A stretch of DNA of 64,000 nt from Pseudomonas sp. R4-35-07 (GTDB taxonomy: Bacteria; Pseudomonadota; Gammaproteobacteria; Pseudomonadales; Pseudomonadaceae): the NCBI RefSeq assembly GCF_003852235.1, contig NZ_CP027732.1:1054001-1118000 (forward strand), in the 5' to 3' direction. The position numbers and the translations under genes are program-made. The stretch's first letter is position 1, and every line of letters begins with the position of its first letter. Below are positions 45,582 to 54,487 of the stretch, piece by piece. The notes under the pieces were generated by a model that saw only the letters and a list, made by a program, of their open reading frames with translations, was not told the DNA's origin and searched no databases.

Positions 45582-46556
45582 TCAGCCTTTCCACACCTGT
45601 GGGTTCACCAGGTCCTGCGGGCGTTGGCCGAGCAGGGCGCTGCGCAGGTTGTCGAGCGCGCGGTTGGCCATGGCTTCGCGGGTTTCATGGGTCGCCGAAC
45701 CGATATGCGGCAGCGTCACCGCATTGCTCAACTGGAACAGGGGCGACTCGGCCAGCGGTTCCTTTTCATACACATCCAGCCCCGCGCCACGAATGCGCTG
45801 GGTTTGCAGGGCCTGGATCAACGCGGGCTCGTCCACGACCGGGCCACGGGAGATGTTGATCAGGATCGCACTGGACTTCATCAGTGCCAGTTCCCGGCTG
45901 CTGATCAGGTGACGGGTCTTGTCGCTTAGCGGCACCACCAGGCAAACGAAATCCGCCTCGGCCAGCAGCTGGTCCAGGCTGCGAAACTGTGCGCCCAGCT
46001 CTTGTTCCAGCGCGCTCTTGCGGCTGTTGCCGCTGTACAGGATCGGCATATTGAAGCCCAGGCGCCCACGCCGGGCCACGGCCGCGCCGATATTGCCCAT
46101 GCCGACGATGCCCAGGGTCTTGCCGTGCACATCGCAGCCAAACAACGGGGCGCCAACGCTGGCTTTCCACTGGCCGGCCTTGGTCCAGGCGTCCAGTTCG
46201 GCCACGCGGCGTGCGCTGCTCATCAACAGGGCGAAGGCCAGGTCGGCGGTGCTCTCGGTGAGCACGTCAGGGGTATTGGTGAGCATGATCCCGCGCTCGT
46301 TGAAGTAGGCGACATCGTAGTTGTCGTAGCCCACCGACACACTGGAGACCACCTCCAGCTGGCGCGCGCCTTCAAGCTGTTCGCGGCCCAGCTTGCGGCC
46401 CACGCCGATCAGACCATGGGCGTGGGGCAGGGCTTCGTTGAATTGGGCGTTGATGTCCCCCTGCTTGGGGTTGGGCGCAATCACCTCGAAATCCTGTTGC
46501 AGGCGTTCGATCATTGGCGGGGTGACACGGCTGAAGGCAAGGACAGTCTTTTTCAT
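45582..46556 (-). CDS. D-2-hydroxyacid dehydrogenase (GhrB / 2-ketogluconate-reductase-like)
   Basis: An NAD(P)-dependent dehydrogenase of 324 residues. The Rossmann motif LGIVGMGNIGAAVARR, catalytic Arg in NISRGPVVDE, Glu in DVYEKEPL and His in LPHIGSAT are all present. It is closest to glyoxylate/hydroxypyruvate or 2-ketoaldonate reductases. MKKTVLAF at 46556 is preferred over an ATG five codons earlier, but no clear ribosome site separates them. Single leftward gene with a repeat after it. Confidence 0.85.
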   Translation of the reverse strand: MKKTVLAFSRVTPPMIERLQQDFEVIAPNPKQGDINAQFNEALPHAHGLIGVGRKLGREQLEGARQLEVVSSVSVGYDNYDVAYFNERGIMLTNTPDVLTESTADLAFALLMSSARRVAELDAWTKAGQWKASVGAPLFGCDVHGKTLGIVGMGNIGAAVARRGRLGFNMPILYSGNSRKSALEQELGAQFRSLDQLLAEADFVCLVVPLSDKTRHLISSRELALMKSSAILINISRGPVVDEPALIQALQTQRIRGAGLDVYEKEPLAESPLFQLSNAVTLPHIGSATHETREAMANRALDNLRSALLGQRPQDLVNPQVWKG

Positions 46557-46626
46557 GGCAGGCGGGCTCATCGACTACGGAAGAATGCCAAGCAACCTAA
46601 CATATTGTCAGGACCCCGTTGAACCC

Positions 46627-46655
46627 ATGTGGGAGGGCAAGCTCCCTCCAACAAG
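46627..46655. repeat. Short REP-like half palindrome
   Basis: ATGTGGGAGGGCAAGCTCCC followed by TCCAACA is a degenerate short hairpin related to the GGGAGGGGGC family. It lies between two leftward genes and might act as a weak terminator. Confidence 0.5.
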
Positions 46656-46677
46656 GTTCTTTATCGTCTGCCAGCAA

Positions 46678-47646
46678 TCAGTTCGCCAAACGCGCACCGC
46701 TCAGGGTGCCGCTCAACTCGTACGCCACTAATTCCGCTTGATGCGCCGCGAGAATCTCCGGCAACGAACCGCGCAAGTATTCCACCCAGGTCTTGATCTT
46801 CGCATCCAGGTATTGGCGCGACGGGTAGATGGCGTACAGGTTCAGTTCCTGGGAACGGTAGTTGGGCATTACCCGCACAAGCGTGCCGTTACGCAACCCT
46901 TCTATCGCGGCGTACACCGGCAGCAGGCCGACGCCCATGCCGCTGGTGATCGCGGTTTTCATCGCGTCGGCCGAATTGACCAAAAACGGCGAGCTGTTCA
47001 CCGCAACGCTTTCCTGGCCTTCGGGCCCGTTGAAGGTCCATTTATCCAGCTGGATCACCGGGCTGACCAGGCGCAGGCAGGCGTGATTGAGCAAATCCTG
47101 GGGGCGTTGTGCGCAGCCCTTGGCTTTGACGTATTCCGGCGAGGCGCAGGCGATGCTGTAGGTGATGCCCAGGCGTTGCGAGACGAAACCGGAATCGGGC
47201 AGTTCGCTGGCCAGCACGATGGACACGTCATAGCCCTCATCAAGCAGGTCCGGCACGCGGTTGGCGAGCGTCAGGTCGAAGGTCACGTCGGGGTGGGTGC
47301 GGCGGTAGCGGGCAATCGCGTCGATCACGAAGTGCTGGCCGATACCGGTCATGGTGTGCACTTTCAATTGCCCGGCGGGACGCGCATGGGCGTCGCTGGC
47401 TTCCGCCTCGGCTTCCTCGACGTAGGCGAGGATCTGCTCGCAGCGCAGCAAATAGCGCTTACCGGCCTCGGTCAGCGCGATGCGGCGAGTGGTGCGGTTG
47501 AGCAAGCGGGTTTGCAGGTGGGCCTCAAGGTTTGAGACCGCGCGCGAGACGTTGGCGGTGGTAGTGTCCAGCTGCGCGGCGGCGGCGGTGAAGCTGCCGG
47601 CCTCTGCAACGCAACTGAACGCGCGCATGTTTTGCAAAGTGTCCAT
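46678..47646 (-). CDS. LysR-family regulator, probable controller of the adjacent efflux operon (AaeR-like)
   Basis: A LysR regulator of 322 residues. The N-terminal winged helix-turn-helix (MRAFSCVAEAGSFTAAAAQL...TTANVSRAVSNLEAHL) is followed by the effector-binding domain (LKVHTMTGIGQHFVIDAI onward). It is divergent from the efflux operon beginning at 47829, the same arrangement as aaeR-aaeXAB in E. coli. The 182-bp shared region should hold its operator. The effector, perhaps an aromatic acid, is inferred from the pump only. Confidence 0.85.
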   Translation of the reverse strand: MDTLQNMRAFSCVAEAGSFTAAAAQLDTTTANVSRAVSNLEAHLQTRLLNRTTRRIALTEAGKRYLLRCEQILAYVEEAEAEASDAHARPAGQLKVHTMTGIGQHFVIDAIARYRRTHPDVTFDLTLANRVPDLLDEGYDVSIVLASELPDSGFVSQRLGITYSIACASPEYVKAKGCAQRPQDLLNHACLRLVSPVIQLDKWTFNGPEGQESVAVNSSPFLVNSADAMKTAITSGMGVGLLPVYAAIEGLRNGTLVRVMPNYRSQELNLYAIYPSRQYLDAKIKTWVEYLRGSLPEILAAHQAELVAYELSGTLSGARLAN

Positions 47647-47828
47647 GGGGTGTTCTCAAGGGAGATGGCAAATTGTGACAGAAAGTTGCGCCGTCCAGTG
47701 ATCCCTACCAACGGATTATCGCCTTAACGGTAACAAAGATTCACAGGAATGACAGCTTATCGGCGCCCATCGCGGGCCCTAGAATTGCGCCACCTCTCCC
47801 CGTAACACCCTCTCAGGAATTCGTCAGC
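47647..47828. promoter_or_regulatory. Divergent control region of LysR gene and efflux operon
   Basis: A -10-like TAGAAT (47780-47785) with TTATCG (47757-47762) 17 bp upstream could drive the efflux operon. A weak dyad lies in TTATCGCCTTAACGGTAA (47717-47734) and is a possible LysR site. Both are tentative. Confidence 0.35.
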
Positions 47829-49340
47829 GTGCCGCGTCGCATCAGCAGAGAGCTGAAGACTCTCAGTGTTTGGGCCTTTACGCTCGCCATCAGCGGCTGT
47901 ATCGGAACCGCAGGAATCGGCCCCCAGGGCCAATCCTTGAATGCCAACGAGCTGGCCACGGACGAAGCGATTCAGAACGCCGCCAGCGACGCCCACTGGC
48001 CCACCGCCCGATGGTGGCAGGCCTACGGCGATCGGCAACTGAACCGCTGGGTCGAACTTGCCACGCAAAACAGTCCGAGTATGGCCATGGCCGCCGCACG
48101 GGTGCGTGAAGCGCGCGCCATGGCCGGGGTGGCGGAGTCTGCCGAGTCCGTGCAGATTGACAGCGACACCACCCTCAAACGCCACAACTGGCCGAAGGAT
48201 CAGTTCTACGGCCCCGGCGAATTGAGCGGTGCGAACACCTGGGATAACAATTCATCCCTGGGCTTGAGTTATGCACTCGACCTGTGGGGCCGCGAAAGCA
48301 ACGCCACCGAGCGTGCCGTCGACCTGGCTCATATGAACGTCGCCCAAGCGCGCCAGGCCCAGCTCGAGCTGCAGAACAACGTGGTGCGTGCCTATATTCA
48401 GTTGTCGCTGCATTACGCCGATCGTGACATCGTCGCCGCCACCTTGGCCCAGCAACAGCAGATGCTGGATCTGGCCAACAAACGCCTGGACGCCGGGATC
48501 GGCACGCACTTCGACGTCAGCCAGGCCGAGACCCCGCTGCCGGAAACCCATCGTCAGTTGGACGCGCTCGATGAGCAAATCGCCCTGAGCCGCAACCAGC
48601 TGGCGGCGTTGGCCGGCAAAGGCCCGGGCGAGGGTGCGCAGTTGCAACGCCCCAGCCTGTCGCTGGCCGCTGCGTTGAAATTACCCTCGAACTTGCCTGC
48701 GCAATTGCTCGGCCAGCGACCGGATGTGGTCGCCAGTCGCTGGCAGGTGGCGGCGCAGGCGCGTGGCATCGACGTCGCCCATGCAGGCTTCTACCCCAAC
48801 GTCGATCTGGTCGGCAGCCTCGGTTTCATGGCCACCGGTGGCGGCATGCTGGAGTTCCTTGCGGGCAGCAAATTCAATTACAACGTCGGCCCGGCTATTA
48901 CCCTGCCGATCTTCGACGGTGGGCGTCTGCGTGCGCAACTGGGGCAAGCCAGCGCCGGTTACGACATCGCCGTGGCGCATTACAACCAGACCCTGGTCAA
49001 TGCGCTCAAGGGCATCAGTGATCAACTGATCCGTCGCGAGTCCATGGACAAACAGGCGGCGTTTGCCGCGCAATCGGTGGCGTCCGCGCAGAAAACCTAC
49101 GACATCGCGATCATCGCCTATCAACGGGGCCTCACCGACTACCTCAATGTGCTGAATGCCCAGACCCTGCTGTTTCGCCAGCAGCAGATAGCGCAACACG
49201 TACAGGCCGCACGCCTGAGTGCGCACGCCGAACTGGTGACTGCCTTGGGCGGTGGCCTCGGTGCCGACGACGATGTACCGCGCAACGACAAGACCCTCCC
49301 CGGCAAGACCCCTGCGGCGCTGGCCGTGTTCGATCACTGA
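47829..49340 (+). CDS. Outer-membrane efflux lipoprotein (NodT/TolC family)
   Basis: A protein of 503 residues with a lipobox (LAISGC) and two OEP repeats (about 60-250 and 280-470), with NodT-type motifs such as LPSNLPAQLLGQRPDVVASRWQ and PIFDGGRLRAQL. It should form the outer-membrane channel of the tripartite pump encoded downstream. The start is GTG 47829. An oddity is QAETPLPETHRQLD in the first repeat, where most members have QA(E/R)xQLA. First gene of a four-gene operon. Confidence 0.9.
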   Translation: MPRRISRELKTLSVWAFTLAISGCIGTAGIGPQGQSLNANELATDEAIQNAASDAHWPTARWWQAYGDRQLNRWVELATQNSPSMAMAAARVREARAMAGVAESAESVQIDSDTTLKRHNWPKDQFYGPGELSGANTWDNNSSLGLSYALDLWGRESNATERAVDLAHMNVAQARQAQLELQNNVVRAYIQLSLHYADRDIVAATLAQQQQMLDLANKRLDAGIGTHFDVSQAETPLPETHRQLDALDEQIALSRNQLAALAGKGPGEGAQLQRPSLSLAAALKLPSNLPAQLLGQRPDVVASRWQVAAQARGIDVAHAGFYPNVDLVGSLGFMATGGGMLEFLAGSKFNYNVGPAITLPIFDGGRLRAQLGQASAGYDIAVAHYNQTLVNALKGISDQLIRRESMDKQAAFAAQSVASAQKTYDIAIIAYQRGLTDYLNVLNAQTLLFRQQQIAQHVQAARLSAHAELVTALGGGLGADDDVPRNDKTLPGKTPAALAVFDH

Positions 49341-49344
49341 GTAG

Positions 49345-51540
49345 ATGGCCATGATTCCTTTGCCTGCACCCCTGCGCTGGCTGCACGCCCTTGAGTGGCG
49401 CCGTGGTTTTTTCGACTGGGCGCGCAGCGATGGCGTGACCTGGGTGTATATCTTCAAGGTGCTGCTCGCTGCGTTCCTCACGCTGTGGCTGGCGATGCGC
49501 CTGGAACTGTCGCAGCCGCGCACCGCGATGATCACGGTGTTTATCGTGATGCAACCGCAGAGCGGCCAGGTGTTCGCCAAGAGTTTTTACCGCTTTCTCG
49601 GCACCCTGGCCGGTTCGGCGGTGATGGTGTTGCTGATCGCGTTGTTTGCGCAGAACACCGAACTATTCCTCGGCGCCCTGGCCATTTGGGTGGGTATCTG
49701 CACCGCCGGTGCCACGCGTAACCGTAACTTTCGCGCCTACGGATTCGTGCTTGCCGGCTACACGGCGGCGATGGTCGGCTTGCCGGCGCTGGCCCACCCG
49801 GACGGCGCCTTTATGGCGGCGGTGTGGCGCGTGCTGGAAATTTCCCTGGGCATTCTCTGCTCGACGCTGGTCAGCGCCGCGATCCTGCCGCAGACCTCCA
49901 GCGCGGCGATGCGCAATGCGCTGTATCAACGCTTTGGCGTGTTCGCATTGTTCGTCACCGACGGTCTGCGCGGTCGCAGTCAGCGTGAAGGCTTTGAAAG
50001 CACCAATGTGCGCTTTATCGCCGAGGCGGTGGGCTTGGAGGGCTTGCGCAGCGTTACGGTGTTCGAAGACCCGCACATGCGCCGGCGCAACGGCCGCCTC
50101 AATCGCCTCAACAGCGAGTTCATGAGCATCACCACGCGCTTCAACGCCTTGCATCAGTTGCTGGCGCGGTTGCGCGCCGACGCAGCCGATCACGTGGTCG
50201 CGGCGATCAAGCCCGGCCTGCAGGACCTGGCTGAAGTGCTCGACGGGTTTTCCGGCCAGGCGCTGACCAGCCCCGACGCGGCGCGGTTGGTCAACTTGCT
50301 CAGTGTCTATAAGGACAGCTTGCCTGCCAAGGTGCGCAGCCTGCGCGCCGGCTTCCAGCAAAGCGCCCCCACCGAAGCCGAACAGCTGGATTTTCATACC
50401 GCCTACGAGCTGCTGTACCGCTTCGTCGACGACCTGCACAACTATGCGCAAACCCATGCGTCCCTGGCCGAACACCGCCACGCGCGGGAAGACTGGGACC
50501 AGGCCTATACGCCGAAGACCAACTGGCTGGCCTGCGCCGCCGCCGGGATACGCGCCTCGTTCATCCTGGTCGTCCTCGGCAGTTATTGGGTAGCCACGGC
50601 CTGGCCCAGCGGCGCCACTATGACCTTGATCGCGGCCGCCACCGTTGGCCTGTCCGCCGCCACGCCCAACCCCAAGCGCATGGCTTTCCAGATGGCCTGC
50701 GGCACCTTGATTGGTGCGCTGGTGGGCTTCGTCGAAATGTTCTTCGTGTTTCCCTTGATCGATGGCTTCGCGCTGCTGTGCGTGATGCTGGCGCCGGTGA
50801 TCATTTTCGGCGCCTTTCTCGCCTCACGCCCGCAGTACGCCGGGGTCGGCGTGGGCTTGCTGATCTTCTTCAGCACCGGCTCGGTGCCGGATAACCTGAC
50901 GCTCTACAACCCTTACAGCTTTATCAACGACTACATCGCCATGGTCATCGGCATGCTGGTGTGCGCTGCGGCCGGGGCAATCATCCTGCCGCCCAATAGC
51001 CGCTGGCTGTGGCGTCGCCTCGAGCAAGACCTGCGCGAGCAAGTGGTGTACGCGATCAGCGGCAAGCTCAAGGGCCTGGCGTCGAGTTTCGAAAGCCGCA
51101 CCCGTGACCTGCTGCACCAGGCCTATGGCCTCGCCGCCGGCCAGCCGCAGGTGCAACGCGAGCTGCTGCGCTGGATGTTCGTGGTGCTGGAGGTCGGCCA
51201 CGCGATCATCGAACTGCGCAAGGAACAGGCGATCCTGCCGGTGCACCCGGCGTACGCCGAATCCCAGCCCTGGCGCCAGGCGATCCGTGTGATGGGGCGC
51301 TCGCTGGTGCGGCTGTTCCTGCAGCCCAGCGCCAGCAACCTGGAGCGCGGGCTGATCGCCGTCGACCATGCGATCAGCCGCGTGCAGGCCACCGATGAAC
51401 CCTTCGCGCCGCACTTCGACACCTCGGCCCTGCGCCGCGTGAAAAGCTACCTGCACTTTATCCGCACCTCGTTGCTCGACCCGCAATCGCCGTTGGCGAC
51501 TCTAAAAGGCACCACGCAAGGAGCCATGAATGCCTCGTGA
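49345..51540 (+). CDS. aaeB: FUSC-family aromatic-acid exporter (AaeB-like)
   Basis: An inner-membrane protein of 731 residues. Two hydrophobic blocks of several transmembrane segments (about 30-170 and 390-540) each precede a cytoplasmic helical domain, the pattern of AaeB and other FUSC proteins. E. coli AaeB exports p-hydroxybenzoate and related acids. ATG 49345 and ATG 49351 are both possible starts. The stop overlaps the DUF1656 gene. Confidence 0.87.
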   Translation: MAMIPLPAPLRWLHALEWRRGFFDWARSDGVTWVYIFKVLLAAFLTLWLAMRLELSQPRTAMITVFIVMQPQSGQVFAKSFYRFLGTLAGSAVMVLLIALFAQNTELFLGALAIWVGICTAGATRNRNFRAYGFVLAGYTAAMVGLPALAHPDGAFMAAVWRVLEISLGILCSTLVSAAILPQTSSAAMRNALYQRFGVFALFVTDGLRGRSQREGFESTNVRFIAEAVGLEGLRSVTVFEDPHMRRRNGRLNRLNSEFMSITTRFNALHQLLARLRADAADHVVAAIKPGLQDLAEVLDGFSGQALTSPDAARLVNLLSVYKDSLPAKVRSLRAGFQQSAPTEAEQLDFHTAYELLYRFVDDLHNYAQTHASLAEHRHAREDWDQAYTPKTNWLACAAAGIRASFILVVLGSYWVATAWPSGATMTLIAAATVGLSAATPNPKRMAFQMACGTLIGALVGFVEMFFVFPLIDGFALLCVMLAPVIIFGAFLASRPQYAGVGVGLLIFFSTGSVPDNLTLYNPYSFINDYIAMVIGMLVCAAAGAIILPPNSRWLWRRLEQDLREQVVYAISGKLKGLASSFESRTRDLLHQAYGLAAGQPQVQRELLRWMFVVLEVGHAIIELRKEQAILPVHPAYAESQPWRQAIRVMGRSLVRLFLQPSASNLERGLIAVDHAISRVQATDEPFAPHFDTSALRRVKSYLHFIRTSLLDPQSPLATLKGTTQGAMNAS

Positions 51541-51730
51541 AATCGCCTTCCACGGCCTCTACATGCCGAGCATGACCTTGATGTTCCTGATCGCGGCTGT
51601 GCTGGCCTGGGCCCTGGACCGTTTCCTGGCCGGGTTCGACCTGTACCGGTTTTTCTGGCACCCGGCGTTGCTGCGCCTGAGCCTGTTCGTTTGCCTGTTC
51701 GGCGCCCTGGCGCTGAGCGTCTACCGTTGA
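51530..51730 (+). CDS. aaeX: DUF1656 small membrane protein (AaeX-like)
   Basis: A protein of 66 residues with two hydrophobic segments (MTLMFLIAAVLAWALDRF and LRLSLFVCLFGALALSVY). DUF1656 proteins accompany AaeA/AaeB pumps. AAGGAG lies seven bases ahead of its ATG, inside the end of the exporter gene. Role unknown, presumed pump accessory. Confidence 0.87.
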   Translation: MPREIAFHGLYMPSMTLMFLIAAVLAWALDRFLAGFDLYRFFWHPALLRLSLFVCLFGALALSVYR

Positions 51731-51740
51731 GAATGCCCCG

Positions 51741-52601
51741 ATGAAAAAGTTTTTCAGCCTGCTCGCGACCCTGCTGGTGCTGGCGTTGGCGATCTGGATT
51801 GGCCGCACGTTGTGGGTGCATTACATGGAAACGCCGTGGACCCGCGACGGCCGCGTGCGGGCCGATATCATCAACGTCGCTGCCGACGTTACCGGCGAAG
51901 TGGTGGACGTGCCGGTACGCGACAACCAGTTGGTAAAAAAAGGCGACCTGCTGATGCAGATCGACCCCGAGCACTACCGCATCGCGGTCAAGCAAGCGCA
52001 GTCGCTGGTGGCGTCGCGCAAAGCCACCTGGGAAATGCGCAAGCTCAACGCCCATCGCCGCGCCGACCTCGACGCCCTGGTGATCTCCCGGGAAAACCGC
52101 GACGACGCCAGCAACATTGCCGATTCGGCCCTGGCTGATTACCAGCACGCGCTGGCGCAACTGGAAGCGGCTGAACTCAATTTGAAACGCACCCACGTCG
52201 TGGCGGCGGTGGACGGCTATGTCACCAACCTCAACGTGCACCGCGGCGACTATGCGCGCATCGGTGAGGCGAAGATGGCCGTGGTGGATATGAACTCGTT
52301 CTGGGTTTATGGCTTCTTCGAAGAAACCAAGCTGCCCCACGTGAAGGTCGGCGACACAGCCGACCTGCAGTTAATGAGTGGCGAAACGCTCAAGGGCCAT
52401 GTGGAAAGCATCTCCCGAGGTATCTACGACCGCGACAACCCCGAGAGCCGCGAGCTGATCGCCGATGTGAACCCTACGTTCAACTGGGTGAGGCTGGCCC
52501 AGCGCGTGCCGGTGCGGATTCACATTGATGAAGTGCCGGAAGGCGTGCTGCTGGCGGCGGGCATCACCTGCACCGTGATCGTCAACCAGGCGCAAAACTA
52601 A
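51741..52601 (+). CDS. aaeA: HlyD/AaeA-family periplasmic adaptor
   Basis: A protein of 286 residues with one N-terminal membrane helix (FFSLLATLLVLALAIWIG), a biotin-lipoyl-like region (VPVRDNQLVKKGDLLMQIDPEHYRIA) and a HlyD_3-like domain. It joins the FUSC pump to the outer-membrane channel. It is last in the channel-pump-DUF1656-adaptor operon and is followed at once by a perfect REP hairpin. Confidence 0.9.
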   Translation: MKKFFSLLATLLVLALAIWIGRTLWVHYMETPWTRDGRVRADIINVAADVTGEVVDVPVRDNQLVKKGDLLMQIDPEHYRIAVKQAQSLVASRKATWEMRKLNAHRRADLDALVISRENRDDASNIADSALADYQHALAQLEAAELNLKRTHVVAAVDGYVTNLNVHRGDYARIGEAKMAVVDMNSFWVYGFFEETKLPHVKVGDTADLQLMSGETLKGHVESISRGIYDRDNPESRELIADVNPTFNWVRLAQRVPVRIHIDEVPEGVLLAAGITCTVIVNQAQN

Positions 52602-52633
52602 AATGTGGGAGGGGGCAAGCCCCCTCCCACATT
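52602..52633. repeat. Perfect REP hairpin, probable terminator
   Basis: A 15-bp perfect stem (AATGTGGGAGGGGGC and its inverse) with a 2-base loop begins one base after the stop codon of the adaptor gene. A single REP palindrome, not a two-arm REPIN. A short T-run follows (TTCTTT), so it may stop or stabilise transcripts. Confidence 0.85.
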
Positions 52634-52644
52634 CTTTAATCGAG

Positions 52645-53046
52645 TCAGGCCTTGATAAAGGTTTCATGCAGATGGCGCCACAACAGCGCACCACTGGCCT
52701 GCTTCTCGAACACCACCGTCGCCCGTCGATCCGTCCGCGTACCGCTGTCATCCACCTGATGTTCGCGATAAGTCACCGTGGCACCGCGTGCATGCCGGTC
52801 AATCCCGGTCATTTCACTCAAGGTGATTTTCAAACCTGGGCGCATGCCGCCCAGCCGAGTGAACAGAGCATTCACCCCGGCTGCGTTGACGCGCGTGCCA
52901 GTGGCAGGTGCGACCATGCTGAATTCGGGGGAGAAGCGCGCGAGCAGACTCTGCAGGGTACCTTCGGGCGCGACGCCGGCAAACCATTGCTCGATTTCGA
53001 CGTGGGTCTGGATCACTTCTTCGAAAAAGTCGCTGTAGTCGATCAT
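52645..53046 (-). CDS. NTF2-like (DUF4440) protein
   Basis: A protein of 133 residues with the cone-shaped NTF2-like fold of the SnoaL/DUF4440 group (VIQTHVEIEQWFAG; LLARFSPEFSMVAPATG; WRHLHETFIKA). Members are small enzymes or binding proteins with varied activities; no function can be assigned. It ends the leftward group after the dehydrogenase, which stops at the base next to its start. Confidence 0.75.
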   Translation of the reverse strand: MIDYSDFFEEVIQTHVEIEQWFAGVAPEGTLQSLLARFSPEFSMVAPATGTRVNAAGVNALFTRLGGMRPGLKITLSEMTGIDRHARGATVTYREHQVDDSGTRTDRRATVVFEKQASGALLWRHLHETFIKA

Positions 53047-53859
53047 TTATAAACTCCCATTCAAACCAAAGCGTTTTTTCAACACGGTTTCCAATAATCC
53101 TTTGGGCAGCAGGGCTGCCATCAACGGCAACGCTCGACTGCCATTGCCCGAGCGCAACAGGCGCGGTGGCCGGGTTTGTTGCACGGCCTTGAGCACATCC
53201 GCCGCAAACTTGCTGACCGAAGTCGGCTTGTCCTGCGAGGCCTGGGAGCGCGCACGAATGCCTTCACGCAACGGCCACCACGGCGACTGTTCTTTGATCA
53301 ACAGCTCGGCCTGGGCTCCGGCAGTCTTTGCAAAGTGTGTATCAATCGCACCGGGTTGAACCTCCATGACGCGCACGCCAAACGGCGCCAGCTCCATGCG
53401 CAAGGCGTCGCTCAGGGCATGTACGGCGGCTTTCGACGCGCAGTAGGCCCCGGCGAAGGGTGTGACCAGCACGCCGGAGACGCTGCCGATATTGATGACC
53501 AGGCCTCTGCCGCGCCGCAGGGCGGGAAACAGCGCCTGCGTCACGCCGACGATGGAAAACACGTTGGTCTCGAACTGGCGTTGCATCGCCTCGGTGCCGC
53601 CATCGAGCAGCGGGCCCATGGCGCCGTAGCCGGCGTTGTTAACCAGCACATCGAGCTCGCTCAGTTGTTCGGCCAGGCGCTGCAAGGCGCCAGGGTCGTT
53701 GACGTCCAGCTGCACAGCGTTGAAGCCGGCGGCGGCTAGGGCGGCGACATCGTCTGTGCGGCGGGCGCTGGCCCACACCGCGTAGCCTGCGGCCTTGAAG
53801 GCATCGGCCAGGGCGCGGCCGATGCCGCTGGAGCAACCGGTGATCAGTACGTTGGGCAT
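53047..53859 (-). CDS. Short-chain dehydrogenase/reductase
   Basis: A classical SDR of 270 residues. The cofactor motif TGCSSGIGRALA is at the N-terminus, NNAGYGAMG follows, the catalytic Ser is in NIGSVSG and the YCASK active-site pair is present. The substrate is unknown. Start MPNVLITG (53859) is chosen because AAAGGA precedes it; the longer reading from 53907 overlaps the upstream gene. Confidence 0.88.
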   Translation of the reverse strand: MPNVLITGCSSGIGRALADAFKAAGYAVWASARRTDDVAALAAAGFNAVQLDVNDPGALQRLAEQLSELDVLVNNAGYGAMGPLLDGGTEAMQRQFETNVFSIVGVTQALFPALRRGRGLVINIGSVSGVLVTPFAGAYCASKAAVHALSDALRMELAPFGVRVMEVQPGAIDTHFAKTAGAQAELLIKEQSPWWPLREGIRARSQASQDKPTSVSKFAADVLKAVQQTRPPRLLRSGNGSRALPLMAALLPKGLLETVLKKRFGLNGSL

Positions 53860-53872
53860 GGGGCAATCCTTT

Positions 53873-54337
53873 CTAGTCCGAGAAACTGCCTTGCAGGTGC
53901 TCGGCACGAAATTCCAGGGTTTGTGGGCGGTAGCCGGGGCGTAACGGCGGGACGGGCAGGCAGTCGTCCCAGGTGGCGCCGGCCTGCAGCTCGCCGGGGC
54001 CGCGATAGCGCGGGGCCGCGTACACGTTGTCGGCCAGGTTTACGGTGTCGCCGGGTGCGTAGGCGGCGATACGCCAGCGCAGTTCGGTCAGCGGTACATC
54101 GTTGCCGTTGTTCAGCGTCAGCTTCAATGGGCGGTCGGCAGGGCATTCCTGCGCAGCGTAGCTGACGCGCAGTTCCAGGCGGGCCAGTTGCGCCGCTTCG
54201 CGGTTGTCGAGCCAGACCACCCAGACTGCCACCAAACCCAGGCCGACGGCAGCGGCCAGCGACACCGGCAGGGCCTTGGCCGGATAGCGCAGCAGCAGGA
54301 CCAGCCAGGTGATGATCAGCAACACACCAAAGAACAT
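53873..54337 (-). CDS. Small membrane-anchored hypothetical protein
   Basis: A protein of 154 residues. Two hydrophobic segments at the N-terminus (FFGVLLIITWLVLLL and LPVSLAAAVGLGLVAVWVVWL) are followed by a soluble periplasmic part with two cysteines (AAQECPADRP and WDDCLPVPPLRPG) that may form a disulfide. GAGG seven bases ahead supports ATG 54337. No family recognised. Confidence 0.7.
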   Translation of the reverse strand: MFFGVLLIITWLVLLLRYPAKALPVSLAAAVGLGLVAVWVVWLDNREAAQLARLELRVSYAAQECPADRPLKLTLNNGNDVPLTELRWRIAAYAPGDTVNLADNVYAAPRYRGPGELQAGATWDDCLPVPPLRPGYRPQTLEFRAEHLQGSFSD

Positions 54338-54445
54338 ACACACAACCTCGCACAGGGATAAAACATCCTACTCGTGGGGCGGGCCGATTGCCTATGGTGC
54401 AGCGCTGCTTTCCCTCGTGCGCAGGTATCTATTCCCTCTGATGCA

Positions 54446-54474
54446 GGAACTGCATCGCTCTCTTTTGCCACGAA
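54446..54474 (+). promoter_or_regulatory. hrp box: candidate HrpL/RspL-dependent promoter
   Basis: GGAACT (54446-54451), 16 bases, then CCACGAA (54468-54474). The consensus for HrpL-type ECF sigma factor promoters is GGAACC-N15/16-CCAC-N2-A, so only the sixth base differs. It lies 14 to 71 bp ahead of the possible starts of the gene at 54488-55000 and points toward it. Confidence 0.7.
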
Positions 54475-54487
54475 GTCTTTACAAGGA

